Part shown: piece by piece, positions 45,231-53,529 of the stretch
Position numbering within the stretch: the first letter of the stretch is position 1
How the letters are laid out: every line of letters begins with the position of its first letter
NCBI RefSeq assembly: GCF_003634045.1
Contig: NZ_RBIM01000006.1
Coordinates: 124,001-188,000 of the forward strand
Direction of reading: 5' to 3'
Length of the DNA stretch: 64,000 bases
DNA from: Maricaulis maris
GTDB taxonomy: Bacteria; Pseudomonadota; Alphaproteobacteria; Caulobacterales; Maricaulaceae
Position numbers and translations under genes: made by a program
The notes under the pieces: model-generated
What the model was told of the DNA's origin: nothing
The model's input: only the letters and a program-made list of their open reading frames with translations
The model's database searches: none

Positions 45231-45451
45231 GATATACCTCTTGCCGACCGGCGCGCCGCATCCGGGATCGGGAGGCGCGGCTCGAATCGGGCTGATCACA
45301 ATGTTGGTTGCAGGATACAAGGAAGCGACGGCCCTGCAAGGATGCGTGACCGATGGCAGCGCAGGCCGTAGCTTATTGCTCGAAACACCCTAAATATGGG
45401 CTGCCGCGCGAGGATGGTCCGCGCCGGCAGATTTGTGTCAGAGTGTTGAGC

Positions 45452-45787
45452 ATGATCGTTCGCGACGCCAAATTCGGACTCGGCGATGTGGTACGCCACC
45501 GCCTTTTCCCCTTCCGCGGGGTGGTGGTCGATGTTGATCCCGAGTTCGCCAATACCGAGGAATGGTACGAGTCCATCCCGGAAGATGTCCGCCCGTCCAA
45601 GGACCAGCCCTTCTACCATCTGCTGGCCGAGAATGATGAGAGCTATTACGGCGCCTACGTGTCCGAGGGCAATCTCCTGCCCGACGCCGAGAATGGCCCG
45701 GTCGAACATCCGCAGATTTCCGAGGCCTTCGAGGGCTTTGACGGCACCCGCTACCAGCTGAAAATGACGCCGGACCAGGCGCACTAG
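45452..45787 (+). CDS. hspQ: heat shock protein HspQ (YccV-like)
   Basis: A 111-residue protein of the HspQ/YccV hemimethylated-DNA-binding-like family. Recognisable blocks are AKFGLGDVVRHRLFPFRGVVVDVDPEFAN, DQPFYHLLAEN and YGAYVSEGNLL. In E. coli HspQ is a Lon substrate-specificity factor and heat-shock protein. The ATG at 45452 starts the family homology (MIVRDAKFGLG); the open frame runs back to 45353. The 3' end faces the FAH-family gene across the repeat. Confidence 0.92.
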   Translation: MIVRDAKFGLGDVVRHRLFPFRGVVVDVDPEFANTEEWYESIPEDVRPSKDQPFYHLLAENDESYYGAYVSEGNLLPDAENGPVEHPQISEAFEGFDGTRYQLKMTPDQAH

Positions 45788-45950
45788 GTCATCACCCATC
45801 CGAGGACCGACGCGCCTCGGCCTCGTTTTCCCTCCAGCCCGGCCATCCCCATCGACCGGCTGGACAAGGTCCCCCCTGACAAGCCGAGGGATGACGGGGA
45901 TTTGAGGATATGGCTGGTAAAAGAAAGGCTGGCGCAGCGCGCCCACCGAG

Positions 45951-46081
45951 CCATAATTCCCTTGCCGAGAGAAAGCCGTATCCGGTTCTTGAACTCAAGG
46001 GGCATGCCCGCGAAGCGGCGCCTGCGGCGCCCTTGACCTCAAGAAGCGGATACGGCCCGCTGGCTGTCATGGGATTTATGG
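45951..46081. repeat. large nested palindrome, copy 3 (131 bp)
   Basis: Bounded by CCATAA...TTATGG. The inner arms 45975-46001 and 46030-46056 match at 24 of 27 positions. The 28-nt loop at 46002-46029 begins GCATGCCCGCG. The outer arms CCATAATTCCC and GGGATTTATGG also pair. It shares the inner stem with copy 1 and the loop with copy 2. GCGCAGCGCGCC occurs on both sides and may be a third, outermost stem or a repeat of the flank. Confidence 0.85.
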
Positions 46082-46160
46082 ACAGCTCCGCGCAGCGCGC
46101 CGGATTTTGGATGCCCGTCCCCGTCTTCCCCACGCGAACCAGCAAATCGCTGCCCGCAAC

Positions 46161-46182
46161 GAAAAGGGCGGGACCACCGCCC
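46161..46182 (-). terminator. intrinsic terminator after the FAH-family gene
   Basis: On the minus strand GGGCGG pairs with CCGCCC around a 5-nt loop (46177-46182 with 46166-46171), followed by TTTTC. It stands about 44 bp after the stop codon. Confidence 0.65.
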
Positions 46183-46225
46183 CGCCCCGTTCATGTCTTG
46201 CTGAGTCCATCCCCCGACCGGCAGA

Positions 46226-47233
46226 TCAGGCCTTGACCACTTCCTGCTCGATCGCGCCGAAGATGGACTTGTTGTCCTTGTCCTTCATCTCGATACGCAC
46301 CGTATCGCCATATTGCATGAAAGGCGTGCTTGGCTTGCCGTCATTGATCGTCTCGATCATGCGGATTTCGGCGATGCAGGAATAGCCCACGCCGCCTTCG
46401 CTGATCGGCTTGCCGGGGCCGTCATCAAGCTTGTTGGACACCGTGCCCGAACCGACAATCGTGCCGGCGGTCACCGGACGGGTCTTGGCCAGGTGGGCGA
46501 CCAGCTGGCCGAAATCGAAGGTCATGTCGATGCCGCACTCGGCCTTGCCGAACAGCTCGCCATTATATTTCACCAGGAGCGGCAGGTGCAGTTTCTTGCC
46601 ATCCCAGGCCTCGCCCAGCTCGTCCGGCGTCACCGCGACCGGCGAGAAGGCGCTCGGCGGCTTGGACTGGAAGAAGCCGAAGCCCTTGGCCAGCTCGCCC
46701 GGGATCAGCCCGCGCAGGGACACGTCATTGACCAGCATGACGAGGCGGATCGATTTGGCGGCATCCTCGACCGAACAGCCCGCCGGCGCGTCGCCGGTGA
46801 TGACGGCGATCTCGCCCTCCATGTCACAGCCCCAGGCCGTATCACCCAGCGGGATGTCGGCGCGCGGCGCCAGGAAAGCGTCGGAGCCGCCCTGATACAT
46901 CAGCGGATCGGTCCAGAAAGTGGCCGGCATCTCGGCATTGCGGGCCTTGCGGACCAGTTCGACGTGATTGACATAGGCCGAGCCGTCGGCCCACTGAAAG
47001 GCGCGCGGCAACGGCGACAGGGCCTCGCGTTCATGGAAACGCTCGCGCGGAATGGTCTCGCGCTCGAGCTCGTCTGACAATGTCCGCAACTCCGGCTCGC
47101 AGCGCGCCCAGTCATCAAGCGCGGCCTGCAGCGTCGGAGCGACCTGATGGGCGTCGGCACACCAAGCAAGGTCTTTCGACACCACGACGAGGCGTCCATC
47201 GCGGCTATCCGATTTCAGTGTTGCGAGTTTCAT
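46226..47233 (-). CDS. fumarylacetoacetate hydrolase family protein
   Basis: A 335-residue protein of the FAH family. The metal-binding acidic residues are in GDTAWGCDMEGEIAVI (an E-x-E pair with a late Asp), and the GTIVGSGTVSN motif near residue 270 is typical. An N-terminal FAH_N-like part (about residues 1-75) is included. The family splits C-C bonds of beta-diketones such as fumarylacetoacetate; the substrate here is uncertain. The ATG at 47233 (MKLATLKSDSRDGR) was chosen. It has its own terminator. Confidence 0.87.
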   Translation of the reverse strand: MKLATLKSDSRDGRLVVVSKDLAWCADAHQVAPTLQAALDDWARCEPELRTLSDELERETIPRERFHEREALSPLPRAFQWADGSAYVNHVELVRKARNAEMPATFWTDPLMYQGGSDAFLAPRADIPLGDTAWGCDMEGEIAVITGDAPAGCSVEDAAKSIRLVMLVNDVSLRGLIPGELAKGFGFFQSKPPSAFSPVAVTPDELGEAWDGKKLHLPLLVKYNGELFGKAECGIDMTFDFGQLVAHLAKTRPVTAGTIVGSGTVSNKLDDGPGKPISEGGVGYSCIAEIRMIETINDGKPSTPFMQYGDTVRIEMKDKDNKSIFGAIEQEVVKA

Positions 47234-47344
47234 CCGGGTTTCCCTGTGGCTTGTGCCCTGTGGCTTGTGAATAGTTCCGGTCCGTTCCCGACCGGTTGAT
47301 CTTCGCGGAATTGACTGGCTGGCAGCGCCCACGGCCTGACGAGG

Positions 47345-47974
47345 CTAGACCGGATGGAATTCGCCGTCTTCCCCCATCCACTCCAGCACACCGTCATGGA
47401 TGGAGAAGCGGGCACCGTGCAATTGCAGCCCCCGTTCGGCGATGGCGCGCTCGACAAAGGGGAATTGGTGCAAGCGTTCGATGGAGTGGCGGATCGAGTT
47501 GAGTTCCAGCGCCGAACACAGTGTTTCACTGTCCGCACCGGCATGGTCTGCGTGAACTTCGGCGCGGGCCGACTCGAGCGGCTCCAACCACGGGCCGAGA
47601 TATTTGAAAGACAGCGTATCCAGTCCGGCGACACTAGCGGCAACACCGCCGCACTGGCCGTGCCCCATCACCACGATATGGTCGACACCGAGGGCGCTGA
47701 CAGCAAACTCGATGGCGGCCGAGACGCCATGTCGCCCGCCATCATCATCGCGCGGCGGCACCAGATTGGCGACATTGCGGACGACAAAGAGATCGCCGGG
47801 CCGGGCATTGAAGACCACGGCCGGATCCACGCGACTGTCGGAACAGGCGATGATCAGCGTGTGCGGGTTCTGACCCTTGGCCAGTTCGGCATAATGTTCG
47901 CGCTGCGTCTTGTACTCATCGCGGCAAAAATCGCGATAGCCGTCCAGCAGCTGCTTGGGCGGGAGGGTCGTCAT
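47345..47974 (-). CDS. beta-class carbonic anhydrase
   Basis: A 209-residue zinc enzyme that interconverts CO2 and bicarbonate. The zinc ligands are Cys44, His105 and Cys108 (IACSDSRVD and GHGQCGG), with the Asp46/Arg48 pair of the catalytic dyad. Length is normal. No transporter or cyanase gene is adjacent, so it most likely serves general bicarbonate supply. It follows an unrelated minus-strand gene with a strong terminator. Confidence 0.94.
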   Translation of the reverse strand: MTTLPPKQLLDGYRDFCRDEYKTQREHYAELAKGQNPHTLIIACSDSRVDPAVVFNARPGDLFVVRNVANLVPPRDDDGGRHGVSAAIEFAVSALGVDHIVVMGHGQCGGVAASVAGLDTLSFKYLGPWLEPLESARAEVHADHAGADSETLCSALELNSIRHSIERLHQFPFVERAIAERGLQLHGARFSIHDGVLEWMGEDGEFHPV

Positions 47975-48099
47975 GGCGTATCCCCTGCGTCAGGCCGGCA
48001 CGCGCCGGTCGGTCACATCGATCCCGCCGTTTTAGTTGCAATCGAAACCATTTAGAAGCCTGCGACCGCAGCCGCCGCCCGAGCCTGGCTGCCAGCGAC

Positions 48100-48134
48100 A
48101 AAAAAGCGGCCGGGGCAGAACACGCCCCGGCCGC
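48100..48134 (-). terminator. strong intrinsic terminator after the TPR gene
   Basis: On the minus strand GCGGCCGGGGC pairs with GCCCCGGCCGC (11 bp, perfect; 48124-48134 with 48106-48116) around a 7-nt loop, followed by TTTTTT (48100-48105). It stands 34 bp after the stop codon. Confidence 0.92.
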
Positions 48135-48168
48135 CAGTCTGTGCAGCTTACAAACCAGTCTGGGAGGA

Positions 48169-48642
48169 TCAGCTTGATGTCATGCACGTAAGCAGTGCGA
48201 GATTCGCAGCCACTTCGTCCTCACCGGACGACGCCGCATTGGCGGCCTGGAAGTCGGCAGCCGCCGCATCGCGATTGCCGGCCAGCCAATGGGCCGCGCC
48301 GCGATTGTTGAGTGCGCGCCAAGCGCCGTCATTCAGCTCGAGCGCCGAATTGCAGGCCGTCACGGCGGCTTCGAACTCGCCGTTCCCGGCATAGCCGGCA
48401 CACAGGTTGGAGTAAGCGGCGATCTTGTTGCGCGAGGAGATGCCGGTGTCGACGAGGCCTTCACCGATATGGACGGCATTTGCCCATTCACCACGCTCGA
48501 CGGCGTTGTACTGGGCGCGCACGGTGCCATTGGCGGTGCGGTGACCGGCAAGCGCCGGTTCAGCATCGCAGGACTGCGCAAACGTCATGGGGGTTGCGGC
48601 AACAGCCAGTGTTGCAGCGAGCAGGATGGTACGCACGATCAT
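48169..48642 (-). CDS. secreted tetratricopeptide-repeat protein
   Basis: A 157-residue exported protein. The signal peptide (MIVRTILLAATLAVAATPMTFAQ) is followed by TPR-like helices (AAYSNLCAGYAGNGEFEAAVTACNSALELNDG..., about residues 70-140) and cysteines at the ends. It probably mediates protein contacts in the periplasm. CGGAGGG precedes the ATG at 48642. It is divergent from a LysR regulator across 100 bp, so the LysR protein may control it. A strong terminator follows. Confidence 0.75.
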   Translation of the reverse strand: MIVRTILLAATLAVAATPMTFAQSCDAEPALAGHRTANGTVRAQYNAVERGEWANAVHIGEGLVDTGISSRNKIAAYSNLCAGYAGNGEFEAAVTACNSALELNDGAWRALNNRGAAHWLAGNRDAAAADFQAANAASSGEDEVAANLALLTCMTSS

Positions 48643-48742
48643 TCCCTCCGAATATGAGCAGTGCGGTGAACACTGTTTATATTTAGAACGAAGTTCCGCG
48701 AATGGAATTGACGATATCATGATCATCGGAATACAAATTCGT

Positions 48743-49651
48743 ATGGATGACTGGTCTGATTATCTCGTCTGCCTCGCTGTATCCGAGGCTGGCAGCCTGA
48801 CCGCCGCAGCCCATGAGCTCGGGGTCAGTCAACCCACGGTGACGCGCCGCCTGCAGGCGCTGGAATCGCGATTCGGTGAGCCCCTGTTCGAGCGCGAGCA
48901 AGGACAGACAAGGCTGACCCCGCTGGGCCAGCGGGTCGTCGCTCACGCCGCCCGCATGCGCGACGAGGCCTCGGCCATCGAACGCGCCGCCATGGCGCAG
49001 GACCAGTCACTGTCCGGCCTGGTCGTGGTCTCGGCCTCCGAAGGTCTGGGGGCCGACTGGTTGCCGCGAGCGCTTGTGAGTTTCCAGGTCGCCAATCCCG
49101 GTATCGGGATCGACATCACGATCAAGAACAATTCGGCCAATCTGGCTGACCGTGAAGCCGATATCGCCCTGCGCTGGAACGGACCGGGCACCCAGCAAAG
49201 TCTGGTCGGTCGCCGCGGCGCCACGGTCGGCGCCGGCCTCTATGCCTCGCGCACCTATCTGGACAAGCATGGCCGACCGCAAGTGGTCGAGGACCTGGCC
49301 GACCATGCCGGCGTGGGCTGGTCGATCGGCGATTATTTCGGCTGGCCCGCGACAGCGGCCGGCGCCCCTGTTCTGCCGCGCCATGTCTCCTTCAAGTCGA
49401 ACAGCCCGGCCAGTCATGTCAAAGGGTTGGAGGCCGGCTTCGGGGTCGGCGTGACCTCGCATCGCCTCGCCCGCAGCAGCGCCGAGCTGGAGCGCATCCT
49501 GCCGGATTTCGAGAGCTCGCTGGATTTATGGGTGGTGGCCCATGAAACCGTGCGCAAGAGCGCGCGGGTGCGTGCGGCCTTCGACCACATCATCGCGCAA
49601 ATGAAGGCCGACGCGGCCTATTTCAGCCGCGGCGAGCCCTCGATTCTCTAG
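48743..49651 (+). CDS. LysR family transcriptional regulator
   Basis: A 302-residue regulator. The N-terminal helix-turn-helix is EAGSLTAAAHELGVSQPTVTRRLQALE (about residues 14-40) and the C-terminal effector domain follows the usual periplasmic-binding-protein pattern. The start at 48743 (MDDWSDYLVCLAV) matches family length; ATG at 48719 is an alternative. It is divergent from the TPR gene, which is the natural first candidate for its target. The effector is unknown. Confidence 0.88.
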   Translation: MDDWSDYLVCLAVSEAGSLTAAAHELGVSQPTVTRRLQALESRFGEPLFEREQGQTRLTPLGQRVVAHAARMRDEASAIERAAMAQDQSLSGLVVVSASEGLGADWLPRALVSFQVANPGIGIDITIKNNSANLADREADIALRWNGPGTQQSLVGRRGATVGAGLYASRTYLDKHGRPQVVEDLADHAGVGWSIGDYFGWPATAAGAPVLPRHVSFKSNSPASHVKGLEAGFGVGVTSHRLARSSAELERILPDFESSLDLWVVAHETVRKSARVRAAFDHIIAQMKADAAYFSRGEPSIL

Positions 49652-49682
49652 CCCCGAAACGCCATCTGACAAGCGGTGCGCG

Positions 49683-50753
49683 TCAATCCTCGTCGCCATA
49701 AATGGCAACCACCGCCTCACCGCCCTCGCTCTGGCGGGCCCGATACATGCCCGGCGTGTTGAAGCTCCAGGCGATCTCGCCGGCAGGGGTCAGCGCGACA
49801 ATGCCGCCATCGCCGTCCAGCGCCCTCAGCTCGTCCATGATGACCTGGTCGGCAGCGGCCTGCAGACTCAGCCCTTGCAGCTCCACGAGAGCGCAAACCC
49901 GGCTGGCGACCGTGAGGCGGATGAAGTATTCGCCCGTGCCGGTAGCCGACACACCGCAACTGGCATTGTTGGCATAAGTGCCCGCCCCGATGATCGGACT
50001 GTCGCCGACCCGGCCCCAACGCTTGGCGGTGGTGCCACCGGTCGACGTCCCGGCCGCGATATTGCCGGCGCGATCAAGGGCCACCACGCCGACGGTTCCA
50101 AAACGATGCTCGCGGGCATCACGCTCGAGCTCGCCATGATCGACCCCGGCGGCCGCAGGCGCACCCTCGGGCCGCGCCGGAATGTCGAGCCCCAGCGCAC
50201 CGAGGGCCTGTTCCATCGCCGCCCATCGGCGCTCGGTGAAGAACCAGGCCGGCGGCACGATCTCCAACCCCTGCTCGCGGGCAAACGTCTCGGCGCCCTC
50301 ACCCTGCAGCATGACATGGCGCGAATTGTCCATCACGGCGCGGGCCAGCGAGATCGGGTGGCGGACCTGGGTCACACCCGCCACGGCACCGGCATTGAGC
50401 GTGGCGCCATCCATGATCGAGGCGTCCAGCTCATTGCGTCCGGCAGCTGTGAATACAGCGCCCCGACCGGAATTGAACAGGGGATCGTCCTCCAGACCAT
50501 GGATGACGGCCTCGATCGCGTCGAGCGCACTGCCATCACCGTCCAGCACCGCTTCACCGCGCGCCAGCGCGGCGGCCATGGCGGCGCGATATTCGGCTTC
50601 GCGCTCGGGCGTCATGGCGCCGCGCTCGATGACGCCGGCACCGCCATGGATCACGATGGCCCAATTGGCGCTATCTTCGGTCTGGGCGAGCGCCGCTGTC
50701 GTGTGGCCAAGCGTGCTGGCCGCCAGGGCGACCGCAATGAGATAACGCAGCAT
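49683..50753 (-). CDS. secreted isoaspartyl peptidase/L-asparaginase
   Basis: A 356-residue Ntn-hydrolase. The signal peptide (MLRYLIAVALAASTLGHTTAALAQ) sends it to the periplasm. The autocleavage site is RFGTVGVVALD with the nucleophile Thr220, and GTSTGG follows. It processes isoaspartyl peptides and asparagine. The pre-protein is split into alpha and beta subunits at Thr220. It is convergent with the LysR gene, 31 bp apart. No partner gene was seen nearby. Confidence 0.93.
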   Translation of the reverse strand: MLRYLIAVALAASTLGHTTAALAQTEDSANWAIVIHGGAGVIERGAMTPEREAEYRAAMAAALARGEAVLDGDGSALDAIEAVIHGLEDDPLFNSGRGAVFTAAGRNELDASIMDGATLNAGAVAGVTQVRHPISLARAVMDNSRHVMLQGEGAETFAREQGLEIVPPAWFFTERRWAAMEQALGALGLDIPARPEGAPAAAGVDHGELERDAREHRFGTVGVVALDRAGNIAAGTSTGGTTAKRWGRVGDSPIIGAGTYANNASCGVSATGTGEYFIRLTVASRVCALVELQGLSLQAAADQVIMDELRALDGDGGIVALTPAGEIAWSFNTPGMYRARQSEGGEAVVAIYGDED

Positions 50754-50819
50754 GATGAAGTCCCTCCCCTAATTCGGGCGAAGCTTCTCGCGCCCGGCCT
50801 GATTGGGCAAGGGAAGGGT

Positions 50820-51341
50820 TCAGGCGGAGTCGACGCAGAGCGGGCGCATGCCGACCAGGCTGGCATGGCTCAACCCGCCCGCCGGACGGTCAAAATAGAG
50901 CTGCAGCCCCTGCACCGTCCAACCGCGCTCGCACCACACAGTGCGAAACTCGGTGACGCAATTACCCACGCGCGCAGTCACCGCCTCGCCGGAAAATGTA
51001 TAAAGCCGCACCGCCCCGACCCGGTCGGCCGCTGTAAAGCAGGCCGCCACGCCATTGACGCGTTCACCGGCATCGAGAATCCCTGACCCTGCCTCGGTGA
51101 CATGGCGCTGCGTGACACGTCCGAAACAGTATTGCGCCGCCCGCGGTGGCGCATCGTGGAAGAAGGCGCGGACCTGGCAGGGCCGATGGCGACGTACTGC
51201 GATCTGCAAGCCATAAAAATCATGACCGGACAGGGCGATCAGACTGGTATGATAATCGGTGGTCTGCCCGAGCACCATTTCCTCGCCCTCACCCGCACGG
51301 CCAAGGCTCAACACCAACGAAACGAGTAGACTTGTCAGCAT
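50820..51341 (-). CDS. secreted hypothetical protein
   Basis: A 173-residue protein. A signal peptide (MLTSLLVSLVLSLGRAGEG) opens it. The rest is beta-strand-like with cysteines that could form disulfides (RPCQVRAFF, AQYCFGRV, AACFTAADR, GNCVTEFRTVWCERG, RPLCVDS). No family was recognised. The ATG at 51341 gives the best signal peptide. It stands alone between the isoaspartyl peptidase and pbpC genes. Confidence 0.6.
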   Translation of the reverse strand: MLTSLLVSLVLSLGRAGEGEEMVLGQTTDYHTSLIALSGHDFYGLQIAVRRHRPCQVRAFFHDAPPRAAQYCFGRVTQRHVTEAGSGILDAGERVNGVAACFTAADRVGAVRLYTFSGEAVTARVGNCVTEFRTVWCERGWTVQGLQLYFDRPAGGLSHASLVGMRPLCVDSA

Positions 51342-51460
51342 GCAATACCGGCCTCCTGATCGCGCCAACCTAGGCGCTCAATCGGGCTTTGTCCGCACAC
51401 ACATCAATCACAAGCGCGTGCGCATGCTCACGGTCAATGCGGCGCCCTGATTGTGCGCGA

Positions 51461-53527
51461 TCATTGCGCGCGTCGGGCGGCGCCGCGAACGCGGACGCTG
51501 ACCTCAGTCGCACGGCCGCGCTCGTCGACAGCACTGACCAAATAGAAGCCCGGCCCCGGTGGCACCCAGACCGGTTCGCCCAACGCATTATGGCCGACCG
51601 CACGGCCATCGGCATACCAGCGTAGCGGCCCCGGCGCCTGGGCTGCCAGGATGAAACCGCGTCCGGCATGGTCCGACCATACTTCGGCCCCATCGGGCGG
51701 GAACAGGATGTGCGGCGCCCTGTCCTGGCGGAACTCGGCGAGGGTTTGCGGTGTATCGTCAGGCAAGGTGTCGGACTCCCCCTCGACATCCATGCCGGCA
51801 TCCGGCCCGGATTGGCTGATCCCGTCAGCAATGCGGAACAGGACCGGCAGCGCCGCATCGCGACCGGTCACACCTTCGCGCGGCGCCCCGTCGGCCCGGC
51901 CCGACCAGACCACGATGGTATAGCGCCCCGCCACGCCGGCGGCCCAGGCATCGCGGAAACCGTAGGAAGTGCCGGTCTTGAAGGCGATGTCGGGCGCGCC
52001 GCGCGCCAACAATGCCGGCATGCGACCGCCCGGATGCGGCGCCCGGCGCAGCACGGCAAGGATTTCAGCCGCCGATTCCGCTGACAGGATCTGGAAGGCG
52101 CCCTCGTCCCCGACGGGGGCACGCGCCTCGTCCTCGAACCAGACCAGCGGCCGGGCCGCGCCACCATCGCCCAGCGCGGCATAGAGCGTTGCGACTTGCC
52201 GCACGGTCAGGCCCGCACCGCCCAGCGCCACCGCCAGCCCGCTGTCCTGACCGGCCTGGCGGGGTCGCAGTGGCGAGGCACCGGCAAAGCCCAGCGCCGC
52301 ATTGAAACGCCGCGCGCCGACCCCGTCCAACGTCGTCACGGCGGGAATGTTGAGCGAGTGCTGCAGCGCTTCGGCAATCGTCACATCGCCGCGGAAACGG
52401 CGATCGAAATTATCGGGCTGATAGCCGGAAAAGCGGCGCGGCAGGTCGGCAATGCGTGTGCCCGGCGCAGCAATACCGTCATCAAAGGCCATGCCGTAGA
52501 TAAACGGCTTCAGGGTGGATCCGGGCGAACGTGGCCGATCCGTCAGATCGATCCAGCCACCCGGGCGCCCCCGGCTGGCCGACCCGGCCAGAGCGCGCAC
52601 GGCCCGGCTTTCGGTCTCGATGATGATGGCCGCAAATTGCACATCATTCCCGGTCTCCGGCAATTCGGCGGCGAGGCTGTCCTGCAACATGAATTGCAGC
52701 GCCCGGTCCAGCGTCGAGACATGATCACGGACCTCGGGTCGCGCCGCGACCAGGGCCTCGGCCACATGCCAAGCTTCGGCCGGAAAGGCGCGACGCGTGG
52801 GAGCCGGATCGTTCGCCGCATCGGCCGAAGCGGTGGTGCGCGCCAGACCGACCGCCGCCAGACGGTCAAGCACCCGGCCGCGGGCGCGGATCGCAGTGTC
52901 CGGCCGGCGGTCAGGGCGACGCGCTTCGGGCGATTGCGGCAGGGCGATCAGCATGGCGATCTGGTCAATCGTCAGATCATCCGGCTCGCGCCCGAAATAG
53001 GCCCAGCTAGCCGCCCGCACCCCTTCCAGATTGCCGCCATAGGGGGCCAGGGTGAGATAGAGCTCGAGAATTTCCGCCTTGCTGAGACGCAGTTCCAGCT
53101 GCAGCGCCCGCGCCATCTGGATCAGCTTGGCCCCGAATGTCCGCTCGCGCGGCTCGATCAGGCGGGCCAGCTGCATGGTGATGGTCGATCCGCCGGACAC
53201 GATCCGGCCGGCCATCACGCCGTCGCGCGCGGCGCGGACCAGGGCCGGCAGGTCGACGCCCCAATGCTCGAAGAAGCGCTCATCCTCATAGGCCAGCAGG
53301 GCCGCAACGAAATCCGGGTCGAGCTGGTCGAGATCGGCGGCCAGGCGCCAGCGCCCCTCCTCGACCGGAAACGCACGCAGCACCTCGCCATTGCGGTCAC
53401 GGACAACGGCCGAAACCGCCCCCGGCGATGGCAGTGGCGGCGGCAGGGCGCGATCCAGCGCCAACAGCCCGACCAGCGCCACCAGTGGCGCCAGGATGAA
53501 CCAATATGCCCGCCCCAGTCCGAACAT
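51461..53527 (-). CDS. pbpC: penicillin-binding protein 1C (bifunctional)
   Basis: A 688-residue class A PBP. A short N-terminal membrane anchor (residues 4-26) is followed by the glycosyltransferase domain, with EDERFFEHWGVD and GGSTITMQLAR, then the transpeptidase domain with SPGSTLK (Ser337, Lys340), SLN and KTGTS (517-521), and a C-terminal BiPBP_C domain typical of PBP1C. It extends and cross-links peptidoglycan or repairs it. The alpha-2-macroglobulin gene ends 2 bp upstream; pbpC-A2M pairing is common in Gram-negatives. Confidence 0.93.
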   Translation of the reverse strand: MFGLGRAYWFILAPLVALVGLLALDRALPPPLPSPGAVSAVVRDRNGEVLRAFPVEEGRWRLAADLDQLDPDFVAALLAYEDERFFEHWGVDLPALVRAARDGVMAGRIVSGGSTITMQLARLIEPRERTFGAKLIQMARALQLELRLSKAEILELYLTLAPYGGNLEGVRAASWAYFGREPDDLTIDQIAMLIALPQSPEARRPDRRPDTAIRARGRVLDRLAAVGLARTTASADAANDPAPTRRAFPAEAWHVAEALVAARPEVRDHVSTLDRALQFMLQDSLAAELPETGNDVQFAAIIIETESRAVRALAGSASRGRPGGWIDLTDRPRSPGSTLKPFIYGMAFDDGIAAPGTRIADLPRRFSGYQPDNFDRRFRGDVTIAEALQHSLNIPAVTTLDGVGARRFNAALGFAGASPLRPRQAGQDSGLAVALGGAGLTVRQVATLYAALGDGGAARPLVWFEDEARAPVGDEGAFQILSAESAAEILAVLRRAPHPGGRMPALLARGAPDIAFKTGTSYGFRDAWAAGVAGRYTIVVWSGRADGAPREGVTGRDAALPVLFRIADGISQSGPDAGMDVEGESDTLPDDTPQTLAEFRQDRAPHILFPPDGAEVWSDHAGRGFILAAQAPGPLRWYADGRAVGHNALGEPVWVPPGPGFYLVSAVDERGRATEVSVRVRGAARRAQ

Positions 53528-53529
53528 GA

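Larger units (their letters stand above)
45788..46225. other. 438-bp gene-free stretch between convergent genes with a large repeat
   Basis: No coding region was seen. It holds the 131-bp nested palindrome (45951-46081), a matching pair of GCGCAGCGCGCC sequences on either side of it (45932-45943, 46090-46101), and the intrinsic terminator of the FAH-family gene (46161-46182). Left of the repeat is a C-rich stretch without recognisable signals. Confidence 0.7.

Noticed and set aside
45932-46101. GCGCAGCGCGCC at both sides of repeat copy 3 as a target-site duplication
   Set aside because: Copies 1 and 2 have no exact flanking duplication, and the sequence is itself nearly self-complementary, so it more likely belongs to an outermost stem.
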